From: Proteles cristata cristata
Lineage: Eukaryota; Chordata; Mammalia; Carnivora; Hyaenidae
Length of the DNA stretch: 64,000 bases
Assembly: GCA_017311185.1 (NCBI GenBank)
Contig: JAESUZ010003526.1
Span: 682,001 to 746,000, forward strand
Direction of reading: 5' to 3'
Shown: piece after piece, positions 1 to 11,200 of the stretch
Position numbering within the stretch: position 1 is the first letter of the stretch
Layout: the number at the start of each line of letters is the position of its first letter
Position numbers and translations under genes: made by a program
Notes under the pieces: model-generated
Told to the model about the DNA's origin: nothing
What the model saw: the letters and a program-made list of their open reading frames with translations, nothing else
The model's database searches: none

Positions 1-146
1 AGTGCTTATGACCGGCAGAAACGGGAGGGGAATCCGGAATACTCTACCCATAACAAGTATTCTGAGAGGGCAAACTGATATAGCCGTCGCTCTCGCCATT
101 CCAGGGCAGCCGAGGTCCAGAAACAACTTGCAACTTGCATTTTAAA

Positions 147-367
147 TATTTTAATGTTGGTTTATTTATCTTGGAAAAGAGAGAGCATGCGCGAACGCAG
201 AAGAGCACAAGCAGGGGAGGAGCAGAGAGAGGGAGAGTGAATCCCAAGCAGGCTCCAGTGTCAGCACACAGCCTGATGTGGGCCTCAAATTCATGAACTG
301 CAAGGTCCTCACCTGAGCCGAAATCAAGAGTTGGACCCTCAACTGACTTGAGCCAGTCAGGAGCCCT
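147..367 (-). mobile_element. Carnivore SINE, minus orientation
   Basis: Reading the minus strand gives the degenerate SINE head, tRNA-related body and A-rich tail. A 16-bp target duplication CAACTTGCATTTTAAA at 131 and 369 flanks it exactly. Confidence 0.9.
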
Positions 368-410
368 GCAACTTGCATTTTAAAATCCTTTTTTTACGCC
401 AGATTCCATT

Positions 411-620
411 GGGGGTACCTGGGTGGCTCAGTCGGTTAAGCATCTGACTTCAGCTCAGGCATGATCTCATGGTTCGGGGGTTCAAGCCCCACATCAGGCT
501 CTGTGCTGACAGCTAGGAGCCTGGAACCTGCTTCTGATTCTGTCTCCCTCTCTCTCTGCCCCTCCCCCTCTCATGCTCTGTCTCTCAAAAAATAAATAAA
601 CAAAAGAAATTTTTTAAAAA
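411..620 (+). mobile_element. Carnivore SINE, plus
   Basis: The head GGGGTACCTGGGTGGCTCAG and tail AAAAAATAAATAAACAAAAG are present. The target duplication CCAGATTCC is at 399 and 621. Confidence 0.92.
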
Positions 621-631
621 CCAGATTCCTC

Positions 632-874
632 GGGGCGCCTGGGTGGCTTAGTCAGTTAAGCGTCCGACTTTCACTTAGGTCATGATCTCACGGTTCGTGG
701 GTTCGAGCCCCGTGTCAGGCTCTGTGCTGACTGCCAGCTCAGAGCCTGGAGCCTATTTCAGAGTCTGTGTCTCCCTCTCTCTCTGACCCTCCCCTGCTCA
801 CACACTCTCTCTCTCTCTCTCTCTCCTAAAAATAAATAAAAATATTAAAAAAAAATAAAAATAAAAAATAAAAA
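632..874 (+). mobile_element. Carnivore SINE, plus (TTTCACTTAGG subfamily)
   Basis: The head GGGGCGCCTGGGTGGCTTAG is followed by a long (CT)n and a CCTAAAAATAAATAAAAATATT tail type. It inserted beside the previous copy and reuses the same CAGATTCCT target. Confidence 0.92.
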
Positions 875-943
875 CAAGATTCCTTTAATTTGTATCATAT
901 AAATCCACAGTTCTTCATGACAAGTTCTAACTTCGTTGTTTCT

Positions 944-1126
944 TTTTTTCTTAAAGTTTATCCATTTATTCATTCATCTCATTCAAGACAGAGAGAGATA
1001 GAGCATGAATGGGGGATGGGCAGAGAGGGAGACAGCAGAATCCGACGCGGGGCTCGAACTCAGAGTGTGAGATCATGACCTGAGCTCAAGTCGGATGCTT
1101 AACCAACTGAGCCACCCAGGCACCCC
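944..1126 (-). mobile_element. Carnivore SINE, minus
   Basis: It ends in GCCACCCAGGCACCCC. TAACTTCGT is duplicated at 928 and 1127. Confidence 0.88.
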
Positions 1127-1248
1127 TAACTTCGTCTGTTTCTAAGCAGACTTTACTTCCACCGCTTCCGAAGCTGTATTCTACACATTCAAGTTCAGAG
1201 GGTGGAGGGGATGATGTCTCCGCCTGGCCTAGAGACCTGCTACGACCC

Positions 1249-1425
1249 TTTTTTTTTCTTTTCTTTTCTTTTTTTTTAAAGTTTGTTTATTTTTCAGAGA
1301 ACACAAGCAGGGGAGCAGGGGGTGGGCAGACAAGGGGCTCCTTGAGGGGTTTGAACTCATGAACCGTGAGATCATGACTTGGGCTGAGGTTGGAAGCTTA
1401 ACAGACTGAGCCACCCGGGTGCCCC
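1249..1425 (-). mobile_element. Carnivore SINE, minus, shortened
   Basis: A T-rich tail comes first and the head ends GCCACCCGGGTGCCCC. The internal (GA)n part is reduced. Confidence 0.85.
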
Positions 1426-1438
1426 TGACTCATTTTTC

Positions 1439-1666
1439 TTTTTTTTTTTTTTAATATTTTTATTTATTTCTAGGAGAGAGAGAGGGAGGCAGCGTGAGCA
1501 GAGGAGGGTCAGAGAGAGAGGGAGACACAGACTCTGAAATAGGCTCCAGGCTCTGAGCTGGCAGTCAGCACAGAGCCTGACGCGGGGCTCGAACCCACGA
1601 GCCGTGAGATCATGACCCAAGCGAAAGTCGGACGCTTAACCGACTAAGCCACCCAGGCGCCCCCCC
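1439..1666 (-). mobile_element. Carnivore SINE, minus (young subfamily)
   Basis: It carries GACCCAAGCGAAAGTCGGAC and ends GCCACCCAGGCGCCCC. TGACTCATTTTTC is an exact 13-bp duplication at 1426 and 1667. Confidence 0.92.
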
Positions 1667-2431
1667 TGACTCATTTTTCAAAACAACCAGGACCTTAGTG
1701 TGATGAGTGGCTGTGGCTGTGGCTACTTCTAGATCCCCAGGGCCCACTCTAGGACAGGCCGGCAGGTTGTGCACATCTTTGAGCCCTTCCCGGAGTCTGG
1801 CCTGGCAGCTTCTATGCACAGAGGAAGGTTATTAGCACATTGTTGTCACTTCTCCCATGTAGCCGTGCTAGCCGGTCCCCCAGGTGCCCATTCCCTGCCT
1901 CAGCCAGCCTGGCTTTTCCACATGGGATTCCATGGAAAACCACCATCCCACAAAGTATTCACAGGCATTACTCTGACAAGAAGCCTTTGGCCAAATAAAC
2001 TGGCAAACCAAGAGAGACAAAGTTAAAAGGGTTGGTACTTTCCAGAGCCGTCTCTGGAAAAATGTTTTGTGCCCTGTGAAATTCCAGGAGGGGCCTAGGG
2101 TGTGCAAGCCTTTCCTAACCATTTGACCAAAGAAAATAATTTTTTTATTTATCTATTCCATAGAACATATCTTAGAGATTATTAAGTTAACCACTACTAG
2201 ATTACAGAAAAAAACAAGTATTTATCTGCTTGCAGTCCCCTCTACAACGTAAAACATTCAGGTCCTCTGCCTCACACAAAACACGGTCCTTCAAAGTGGT
2301 GGCAACTTCTCGCTAAGGCTTCGCAGCCTCTCCCCACTCTGGGGAATGAGTCCACCTGATTTTCAACGACAGCCACAGTGTGGTCACTAGCACCGGCCCA
2401 GGCCTGGCAGAGGGTGGTCATTTTCAGCAAG

Positions 2432-2653
2432 TTTTTTTTTTTTTTGTAAATGTTTTTCATGAGACACAGAGCGAGAGCGTGAGCGGGGGGAGGGACACAC
2501 AGAGAAGGAGATGCAGAATCCAAAGCAGCTCCAGGCTCCGAGCTGTTAGCACAGAGCCCGACTCGGGGCTCAGACCCATGAATTGCGAGATCATGACCTG
2601 AGCCAGAGTTGGATGCTCAACCAACTGAGCCACCCAGGCGCCCCCCCCCCCCC
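2432..2653 (-). mobile_element. Carnivore SINE, minus
   Basis: A poly-T tail precedes the body and the head ends in a long C run (CAGGCGCCC then C tract to about 2653). Flanking duplications are weak (CAGCAAG/CAACAGC). Confidence 0.85.
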
Positions 2654-3177
2654 AACAGCTTTTTACAAGGCAGAAAACAAGGTCAGAACAAGAAGGCAGG
2701 AGCCCCCAAGTGTAACCCAAGGTTCAATCTGGTTAACGTGAGGGGCAATGGAGAGATGGCATGGGGCATGCAGCCATCGATTTACAGGGCCCTCTGTCCT
2801 CAGAGCATCCTGGAGACCCTCAGCCAGACTTACACGTCTCATCCAGCCAGCTGGTCGCAGGCAAGTGGGACTTGGGGGCCAGCAAGAGAGAGCCACTGTG
2901 AGAGGAGACATCCCCAGTGAGGCTGCCTGAAGAAAACACACTCCCAACTAGTATTGCAAAGTCAACGCCACGGTGGGCGGGCCCTTTCCCCCTAGCACTC
3001 GCCATGGCTCAGGTCCAGGAGGTGCTGTCCCTGGAAGATGGGCTGTGACACGAAGGTGGGCTCTCCTCCACCAGCCAGGTGACGCTCAGCTGTTTTTCTC
3101 TCCATCCCTTTTTGTGCTTGCGTGGGGGTGGGAGGACATTAACGAGACCTGCTCCTTTGACCTTTCTCGCTTACCAG

Positions 3178-3309
3178 CTTTTTGTCGACAAAGACACGAT
3201 TGTTAATGCTGTCGGGACCTCGCACGACCTCCACCTCCTGAAGATCGACAATCGAGAGGATGAGCTGGTGACGCGGACAAACTCTTGGTGCTCACACCTA
3301 GTGGACACG
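3178..3309 (+). CDS. DRC3: DRC3 penultimate coding exon
   Basis: A pyrimidine-rich tract and TTACCAG acceptor precede 3178, and GTGAGT follows 3309. The 132 nt give 44 codons in phase 0 at both ends, from LFVDKDT to CSHLVDT. Confidence 0.9.
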
Positions 3310-3764
3310 GTGAGTGAATGCGTGTTGCCCACTTCTCTAGCCACCGGCCGGGGTGGAAACTCTGTCCTCTGTAGCAGACGCTCTTTGCATAAGAAATAAC
3401 GTAGAACTGAGGATGGTAGAATTCCACACTGAACACTGTGTGTGCCCCCTCAGATTTTACAGCCCACCTGCTAACCCATCCTAACTCCTGCCTCACAGAC
3501 ACAGATAAACAGATCCTGGAGGCTTTAAAGTGAATGTGGACGTAACTGCAAATTTCAAAGAACGATTTCCTTTTCCCCAAATCGGACTCAGTTAGAGGAC
3601 ATGAGCGAGTCCTCTGACTTCAGGACCTCGGGCTTTGGTTTCGCCCTCAGATCCACAAGGATGAGATCACGAGGAACCGCAGGCGGGTGAAGGAGATCAA
3701 TCAATACATCGACCACATGCAGAACGAGCTAGACAACCTGGAATGCAGTGAGATCATAGAGTAG
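3178..3764 (+). CDS. DRC3: DRC3 (LRRC48), dynein regulatory complex subunit 3: last two coding exons, 5' part outside window
   Basis: Two exons (3178..3309 and 3651..3764) join in phase 0 and encode the last 81 residues before a TAG. The peptide begins LFVDKDTIVNAVGTSHDLHL and ends NELDNLECSEIIE, which I recognise as the C-terminus of DRC3. DRC3 is a leucine-rich-repeat and coiled-coil subunit of the nexin-dynein regulatory complex, which links outer doublet microtubules in motile cilia and flagella. The tail seen here is charged and helical (ITRNRRRVKEINQYIDHMQN), fitting the coiled-coil end of the family; the LRRs would lie upstream. I searched 1..3177 by eye and saw no further exon. The following gene order (ATPAF2, GID4, DRG2) matches human 17p11.2 and supports the identification. 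Confidence 0.9.
3651..3764 (+). CDS. DRC3: DRC3 terminal coding exon
   Basis: The acceptor TCGCCCTCAG ends at 3650. There are 37 codons (IHKDEITRNRR...ECSEIIE) and a TAG stop at 3762-3764. The 3' UTR runs on to the AATAAA at 3907. Confidence 0.9.
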   Translation: MHKDEITRNRRRVKEINQYIDHMQNELDNLECSEIIE

Positions 3765-3906
3765 GGCCATGCCAGCCCGGACGGCCCTCGGCCCGCGCGG
3801 CACAGCACAGCGCGTCACTGCCAGCGTCAGACGCATCACTGGGAATTTCTCAACCCGTAACCCTCCCAACCCCATTCTTCCCCCACCCCTGGGAAACACA
3901 GAGAAA

Positions 3907-3912
3907 AATAAA
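3907..3912 (+). terminator. DRC3: DRC3 poly(A) signal AATAAA
   Basis: A canonical AATAAA lies about 145 nt after the DRC3 stop and is followed within 25 nt by a TTTTCTCC-rich stretch. That implies a short 3' UTR with cleavage near 3930. Actual use is inferred. Confidence 0.75.
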
Positions 3913-3930
3913 GAACTATGTCATCTTTTC

Positions 3931-4904
3931 TCCATTCTTAAAAAAAAGTAATCACAACTCCCATTTGTTCCTGAGCAGGAGAAAAAGTCCAAGACAAGCA
4001 GTTGGCCACTGTGCCGGGAGGGACTCCCGAGGGGGCTGCCGGTGAGCTGGGAGGCTCCTGGCCAGGGCCCGGTGTCGGCGGCGTGCCCGCCACTTCTGCG
4101 GACACGCCGGGGCGGTCTGAGCCCTTCTCTCCTCGTGCAGGAGGCCCAGTCCCCAGCATAGCCCTGGGGCCGGGCCAGCCCACCAAGGTGGGTGCCGCAG
4201 CTCCCTGTGACTCTGAGGATGGCTGCAGGGACCAGAAGGCCCTGTGGAGGTGAGGGGCACAGGCTGGACCGACATGCCTCCTCTGAGCACGGTCAACGGG
4301 TTCAGGAAGTGCACGGGGAAAGCGTGGAGAGGCAGCTGCCTTGTGGCCAGTGTTCTGTGACAGGGTGATGCCATTTTACCACCAGGGCGCCAGGACAGGC
4401 GGCTCAGAAAGCCTTTGCTGCCCGAACTCTCCGATCCTTCCTGCTTCCCACGCGCTGGGTCCTGGCACCAGGAGACCAAACCTGCCCCTCAGGGAGGAGC
4501 AAGCGGCCGTGTCGGGAGGACACGGAGGGCTCCCGGAGCAGGACGCGCGTCAGGGGCCCTTGGCCTGCCTGCCTGGGCTCTTAACCCTCAAACAACTCCT
4601 ATTCTATTTTCAGAGTAAATTACTTCTTCTAAAACACTAGAAATAGAAATAACCAGCTTAGAACAAAAAGGACTCACTTTCAAAAGATGGTTTGATTCAA
4701 CACCAAGAGGGGGAAGAAGTCTCCAGGCTGAGGGCTGCACAGAGCCGTGTGCTGATGTGATTCCCCAACCGTGTGAGGCTCCCGGCCACGGGCGGCAGCT
4801 ATCAGAACGTGCTGTGGGAGGCAAGCTGTCTGACCCTGGTGAACCCCAGACGTGACAAGAGGGACAGGGAGAAGTAGAGGCGCAAATGGAAGCAGGGCTC
4901 CACG
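3931..4904. other. Intergenic gap between convergent DRC3 and ATPAF2
   Basis: About 1 kb separates the two opposing poly(A) signals. It is moderately GC-rich, contains no SINE and no convincing ORF, and I see no further feature in it. The longest open frames match no family I know. Confidence 0.5.
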
Positions 4905-4923
4905 TTTCCAGGGCAGAGAAATA

Positions 4924-4929
4924 TTTAAT
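4924..4929 (-). terminator. ATPAF2: ATPAF2 poly(A) signal ATTAAA
   Basis: The plus-strand TTTAAT reads ATTAAA on the ATPAF2 strand, about 215 nt past the stop codon. It is the first acceptable signal downstream of the stop and would give a roughly 0.24 kb 3' UTR. Use is inferred. Confidence 0.6.
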
Positions 4930-5141
4930 ACAATCAGGTGGAGAGAAAGTCACTGGTTTGCTTGTGCGGCTCGCTCAACGCTGGCTGGGGCGGGGGCACC
5001 CCGCTTGGACTTGAGCTGACCGCGACAGCCGCTCCGCGTCCTGGGGGCATCTCAGGGCGACGCCAAGCCCGCGAGCCCCGCGGGCCGGGGGTCTGTGGCC
5101 GTGCGCGCAGCCTCTGTCCCGCTGGGTCTGCTCGCCCCGCC

Positions 5142-5279
5142 TCACTGCTGCAGGAGCTTGTGTTTCACCGTGGCGCTCTCGGAACAGAGGTGGACGAAGA
5201 GGGTGCCGGCAGCCGTGCGTGCCCGCAGCTCCTGCAGCTCGTAGTCGTGGGCCCACTCGATGTTGCCCCACTTCTGGAT
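5142..5279 (-). CDS. ATPAF2: ATPAF2 exon 8 (C-terminus)
   Basis: The exon contains 45 codons, IQKWGNIEWAHDYELQELRA to KHKLLQQ, and a TGA at 5144-5142. The acceptor is CCCTCAG. Confidence 0.95.
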   Translation of the reverse strand: MQKWGNIEWAHDYELQELRARTAAGTLFVHLCSESATVKHKLLQQ

Positions 5280-8200
5280 CTGAGGGGAGGACGTGACATG
5301 CCGCTGGGTGGCTGGCCAGGCATCCGCCTGCCAACTGGCCAGAGCCACTTTCCACCCCAGCAGCTGAGGTGGGGGTGTGGACTGGGCCCCAGTCTTGCCA
5401 AAACACGAGACCCACACGGGGGAAGCGGCAGGTGAGAACACGCAGGCAGGCAGGGCAGGCAGCCACACTGCCGGGGCGCGGACAGCTTGCAGGGGTGCCA
5501 TCCAGGCCCAGGGCCCGCAGGTACCCGTGCCACAAACCACACGTGCATCTCGCCCAAGGGGGCCCAGCCCGAATGCCAGGTGACTGGTGGGAGGCAACCT
5601 GTAAAATGTCATCCTCCGCAAGCTGCCTCTCCAGGCTGGGCCTCAGGTGCCCCCCGCGTGGGTGGCATACATAAATCAACCGAGGCCACGCGGTCACTTC
5701 AGTGCCGCCTCCCCGGCGGTGCTGCAGAAACCCGGGTTCCGCCAGCTAGAGCGGACTTGCGGACTCTCTCCAGGGCTCTACCTACCAACCGCAGGGGAGA
5801 ACCCCAGACACGGTGCGGCCGTCCAGGTGTCAGCGGGCCTCCAGCCAGGCCCTGCTGGCTCCTCCGTGGCTAGAGGCCCGGCTGCCCCAGCCCATCCAGG
5901 AACTCAGGAACTGCCACGCCGCACAAGCTACCGGCTCTCTGGGCAGCCACTGTACACCTTCGGAGAGCCCCCACACGTGACCCAGGTAACCCCCCGTTTT
6001 GTGGCGGATCGAATTTAGTTCACGGAATGATGGCCCAGCTCGGGTGCCACCGTCAAATGCAGAGCCCAGACCGGAGGGCGGACTTCCTGGGCCCCACTTC
6101 CCACAGCCCTCACACCCCCACACGGCACCCCCTGCCTGTTTAATTGTTTCTAGCTAGCCTCTTTTGCGACAGAGAAACAGTTTTTTCCCCTGGCATTTTT
6201 CTGAGCAGATGACTAGACGGACTTGGGAAATAATGTCATTACAAAAGGGTTTTCATCATGCTAGGAGCCGATTTGTAATAGCAATTAACCTTCTGAGGTT
6301 GGAAAAAAGGCAGTGAAAAGACTGCAGAGAACGCCATAATTCTCAGAGTTAAAAAATGCAAATGACAGTGTAGCAAAACCATATTAATTTCAAACCCACT
6401 AAATGAAAACTTCTGCACAAACAGCAGCCACCCATGTTTGCCAGCCAGCCAGATGACCCGCCGTGTGAGTCAGGGCGCCAAGGCCAGCCAAGGCTCGGCT
6501 CGAGTGCGAACGTGGCTGCTAGTCCTGTGAGTAGGTCCGTTCTGCAGGGCCCTGGCAGATGAACTTGATCTGCAGATAGTGCTGAAGTCCTAGAGTCACC
6601 CAGTCCTGGCTCCAAACCCCAGCTCCAGCATTTTCTGGGGTTGGGACCCATGCCTCGATTTCCTTCTGTGTGAAACAGGGATAATAGCAGCCCCCACCTG
6701 GCCAGGCTGTTCAGAAGAGGTGAGGCCATGAGGGGAGAGCTGAGCATTGTGTTGGAGCACAGCAGGAGCCCTCCCTGCTCTTATTTTGTCATTATTATTT
6801 CTTGACAATACTTTTATCGGCCCTTGGTTTTGGCTTCTGGGGGTACATGAAAATAACAGAAGGCCAAATCTACATAAAAACATTTTAGGTGGGCTAGCCC
6901 CCACGCCCAGTCCGGCTGGGCCAGGGAGGGAAGGGTGAGGACCCACGGCGCCGGCCCCCCCCGTCCCGCCCCCGGCCCCAGCACCTGGTACTCCTCCTCC
7001 AGGCGTGACAGCAGCACGGCCTGCTCCACTGTCAGGTGCCGGTCCGTCAGGCCCAAGGTCAACACCATGGACTTGAGCTGGGTCACCACAAACTCAATCC
7101 CTGTGAAGATACGAGCCAGGTCAGGATCCAGGGCACCCCTGCTCCAAAACAGGGCAGTCGCTGGACTGACACTCTCCGAGTCCCTGCAGCCCTAGAGAGG
7201 TACATAAGCGCCAGGGGAGGGGGGGGGAAGGTGCGGGAATCACAGGGGACATGCGCTTTGCAGCCAGCTCGTGTCTTTGCCGGGTTTCCCTCGGGGGTCT
7301 GACCCCTCTTCTGTACCTGCCCTGGTTGAGCACCTGACCCGAACCTCGGCCATCAGAGCCCTCCACCCCGTCCAGTGACGGGTCTGCGGATGGCCACGTA
7401 ACCAGAGCCAGGCCAATGAGATCTGAAGCTGAGATGTGTGAAGAAGACAGAGCAGACTTTCTCCCGGAAGGGTGGGGAGCCTGCCATCCCCTTGGACTGA
7501 GGATGTCAGGGTCACCCCCTAGAGCACCGCTGTGACACTCTGGGCTTTGGATGCCCGTGCCCGTGAGGCCGCCCTCCCAGCCCTGCGGGAAGCGCCGCGT
7601 GTACCTTGCAGGGCCCACATGTTGTATGAAGCCAGGTGGCTGGCGAGCACATCCCGAGTCCTGGCTGGGATGCTGGGCCCCATTATGCTGGTGGAGGAGC
7701 TGATCTCCACGTCGTATCTGAAAGGGAAAGGCTTCGGCATGTCCCTGTCATGCTGTGTGGTCCAGCTTCTGCCTAAAGCAAAGTCCTGAAGTCACACATG
7801 TGCCCCTTGAGAGATTCTGGGAGAAACTGCCACTGTGGTCAGTGGCCCCCTAACCTCGTAATTTCCTGTCACCCCACAGCAGAGCCAGAGTCCATGTAGT
7901 TGCCTGAAATTCTAATTTGCTGGTCTAGAATCTCCATCAAAAGCATGGGGGGCTTGCTTTTTAAACCCTTTCAGAAAGTTATTCACATTTGAGACCACAA
8001 AAGATTTCTTAAAAAATTATTTTCCTGGGGTGCCTGAGTGGCTTAGTCAGTTCAGTGTCTGACTTCTACTCAGCTCATGATCTCATGGTTCATGAGTTCA
8101 AGCCACATTGGGCTCTGTGCTGACAGTGTGAAGCCTTCTTGGGATTCTCTCTCTGCCATCTCTCTACCCCTCCCCTATTTGTGGGCGCATGCTCTCTGTC

Positions 8201-11200
8201 CCATAATAAATAAATAAACTTAAAAAAAAAAAGAGAGAGAGTCACGTGCTCCACTGACTGGGCCAGCCAGGTGCTCCATGTTTTCCTTACAATAATCTTT
8301 GTACGTGTCCTATATCATCCGACCATCAATAAATCAAATATTTATTAAGTCTCTACTGCATACAAGCCATTGCTTTCTGCCTGGGACATGAGCTGGCTTC
8401 AAGAATGACACATTTTCAAAAACAGTAATAACTATATAAGGCACAGGAAAAATATAATGGAGTAAAGGCAATTTTTGTAATTTTCTTTCATATGTAACTC
8501 ATTTTTCCGTTGGTTTAGAACGTTCTTGCTGAAATTTCTAATGGTAACACAGCAAGTGGCCAGGTTGTTTTGTAAACTATTAAGGATGAGAATCTCAAGC
8601 ACCATAAAAAGTGGTCAATTTTGTGCCACAGCAAAGATCTCCAGGCACCTACACTATTGTCATATTTCATTACACTCCTCAATGACACCCTGCCTTCGGA
8701 GCTCTTACACAATGCTGTAGTTATCACATTTTATGGGATCCTTCAGAGCACTGGCCATGCCTTTTACTGTAAAACCCAAGGATCCCTGGCACACTGTGGG
8801 CACTGAGGAAATTCCCACAAACAAGACCGACTGATACCACTCTGATGAAAATGTTATGCCAAAAACGACTCTGTGGGCGCTTACAAAATACTACGGTCAG
8901 AGCAGTACCAGGGTAGTAGCCCTTCCATACTCCCCTGGAATGAAATGAAATTCAATCTATTTTGCTACCACATCAACAGTTGTTCAATTTTGCACAAAAG
9001 AATCTTTTTGCTAAGGAAACATGCTGGATATCGTCAATTCCTAGAGGCTTTATGTCCTTATGTTACCAGACTCATCTTCATGTGTGTATGTATCTCACAC
9101 ACCGTCTTGGGATTTAGTTTAATGGTCCAGCACTTGTGATGATGATGAAGATGGGGATGGCCCAGATCTGAGTATTTACCGTGCACCAAGCAGGATCATA
9201 GGCACCGCTTGGTTTACTCCTCACAATACACTAAGAGGTGGGGATTATGAGGACCACTCGCAGAAAGGAAGCTCAGAGAGCTCAAGGCACTAGCCGCAGG
9301 TCACACAGCCAACTGTGGCTGAGCTGGGCTCTGTCCCTACGTTCAGCACAGCGCGCAAAGAGAGCAGGTGCTTGGTGCCCGGTGGCCGACACTAACCTGA
9401 GGAGCATTTTTTCCCAAGGTGGCCAGTTCTGTCCCTAAACATGCAATAGATGCTGAATTCCATGGGTGCTCTGAACCCAGAAAGTCATTTAGCTAAGGGC
9501 TTTGGCGGTGCAGTGTGCCCTCTGACCGCACCAGCCTGCCCAACGCCGGGGCTGTGCCTCTTACCTTTTTTCGGCCCATTCTATGATCGGGTCCCACTCG
9601 TTCCTCTGAAGTTCCACTAATGTCGCTGGCTCTTCCACCCTGTAGCTAATTCATTGCAAAAATCACCTTCATTAATAAAAAAGTACAATTCCTTTACTCA
9701 GTGACAGACGGTGGAAAAACCTAAAAGGCAATAGCAAAAAACCTCTCTGCTCAGTTCCTCCCACCCAGCCCTACAAGTCCTTCTGGAAAGGAGTAGTTCT
9801 CAAAGTGTAGCTTTGGGGCCGGTGGCGGAGCCTCGCTTCGAATCATGATAGACATGCCAGTTCTCCAGCCCACCCCACACCTATGGAAAGCAGAAACTCG
9901 GGGGGTGGAGGCCAGCAATCTGTGTTTTAACAAGCCCTCTAGGGAATGCTAATGTAACCTTGAGTTTGAGAACCACTGTCCTAAATGTCCCCAGTTATCG
10001 GGCAGGCCAAGGCTGGAGACGCTGGCAACGCCACTGTAAACACAAATACCACACCCCCAGATCCACGGGACACTGATCCTAGGGTGACCGGGACCCTAGG
10101 AGGCCGTGCCAGAGGCTAAGTCACTGCATCCCCACCTAGCCCAACCCTTCCAAGAGACCGTGCTCCTGGCCATGAGCTGCCCGCCTGCGCCTCATGAGCC
10201 CACACGCCTCCTGGCTACAGGTGCAGCTGCTGGCTCGGCTGCCTGACTCCACCCGGTGCCACTTATTTTGACAAAGAAATGGGAGTCAGCCGAGGGGAGG
10301 CACGCAGCAAGGCCTCATGCGACGGGAAGATGAGGGGGGACCCTGGAAGGCCACCGTGCGGTGTGAGCAGAAGGGAGAAGAGACCGTGAGTGTGCAGGAC
10401 AGTGGGCCGCTGCGGTGACAATGGGACAGCTCAGGATTCTAGAGCATTTGGGCCTGCAGACACGTGCCGCTCAAGCACACCTGTACTTGCCTTCAACGCC
10501 ACCGACCAGTTAGCTAAAGGCCACAGGCAGGGCAGGGGGAGGATTCAGAAGCAGAAGGAGCCAGCTCCTGAGAAAAATGACTGTCTCCGTGTCCAAGCCG
10601 GCGAGTGAGAACAACAGTGCCTCCGTGGGCACGTGCCAATGGCCACAAGTCCAGGACCGGGCGCCTACTGGGAGTTGGCAAGTGACCCCCTCGGCCCTGG
10701 AGCCTGTGAGAGCTACATAGGCCACCCCACCCCGGCCTGGACAGAAGGACAGCTGTCGGGCTGCAGAAGAGGAGCGCCCAGGGCTCTGACACTGGCACGC
10801 CCTGAGGGGCCCTCCCTCCTGGGGACACGCAGGGTGGCTAAATGGTGGTGTCAGGCAGACTGCCTCGCTGCCCTGTGGGATAAAGGAAAAGGGTCTGCGT
10901 CTTCTTCCGCTGATAACTGTCTGGGCAAAGGAGGCAAACAGCCCAAGGGAGCCACTCAGTCCAAGGGGAAGGCCCATCTAAATGTCGATTACCAGATGGT
11001 GTCGGTGTCCAGAAACTTCACAGCCGCCTGGATCAGCTGGTCCTTGGTTCGCTGGGTAGGGTTGTCTAAAGACGTGTTGCACAACGTGGTCTGGATCAGG
11101 AGGCAAAAAGCCCTGTCACCACCGCCGGGCCCAGGCAACAGCACTGCGTTCCCGGGGACACCGCCTCCAACACACAGCACCACGGAGAACCAGACAGCAC

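Larger units (their letters stand above)
1..3177. other. DRC3 intron, repeat-rich
   Basis: The intron upstream of the penultimate DRC3 exon holds seven SINEs (listed separately) and about 1.3 kb of single-copy-looking sequence (1680-2430 and 2654-3177). I could support no exon, RNA gene or regulatory motif there. Confidence 0.6.

Noticed and set aside
2609..3060. A further upstream DRC3 exon
   Set aside because: Open frames exist, but none has plausible splice sites with coiled-coil-like sequence, and none resembles DRC3.
4975..5697. 240-codon minus-strand ORF around ATPAF2 exon 8
   Set aside because: It is in a different frame from exon 8 and is a composition artefact; the real frame gives IQKWGNIEWAHDYELQELRA.
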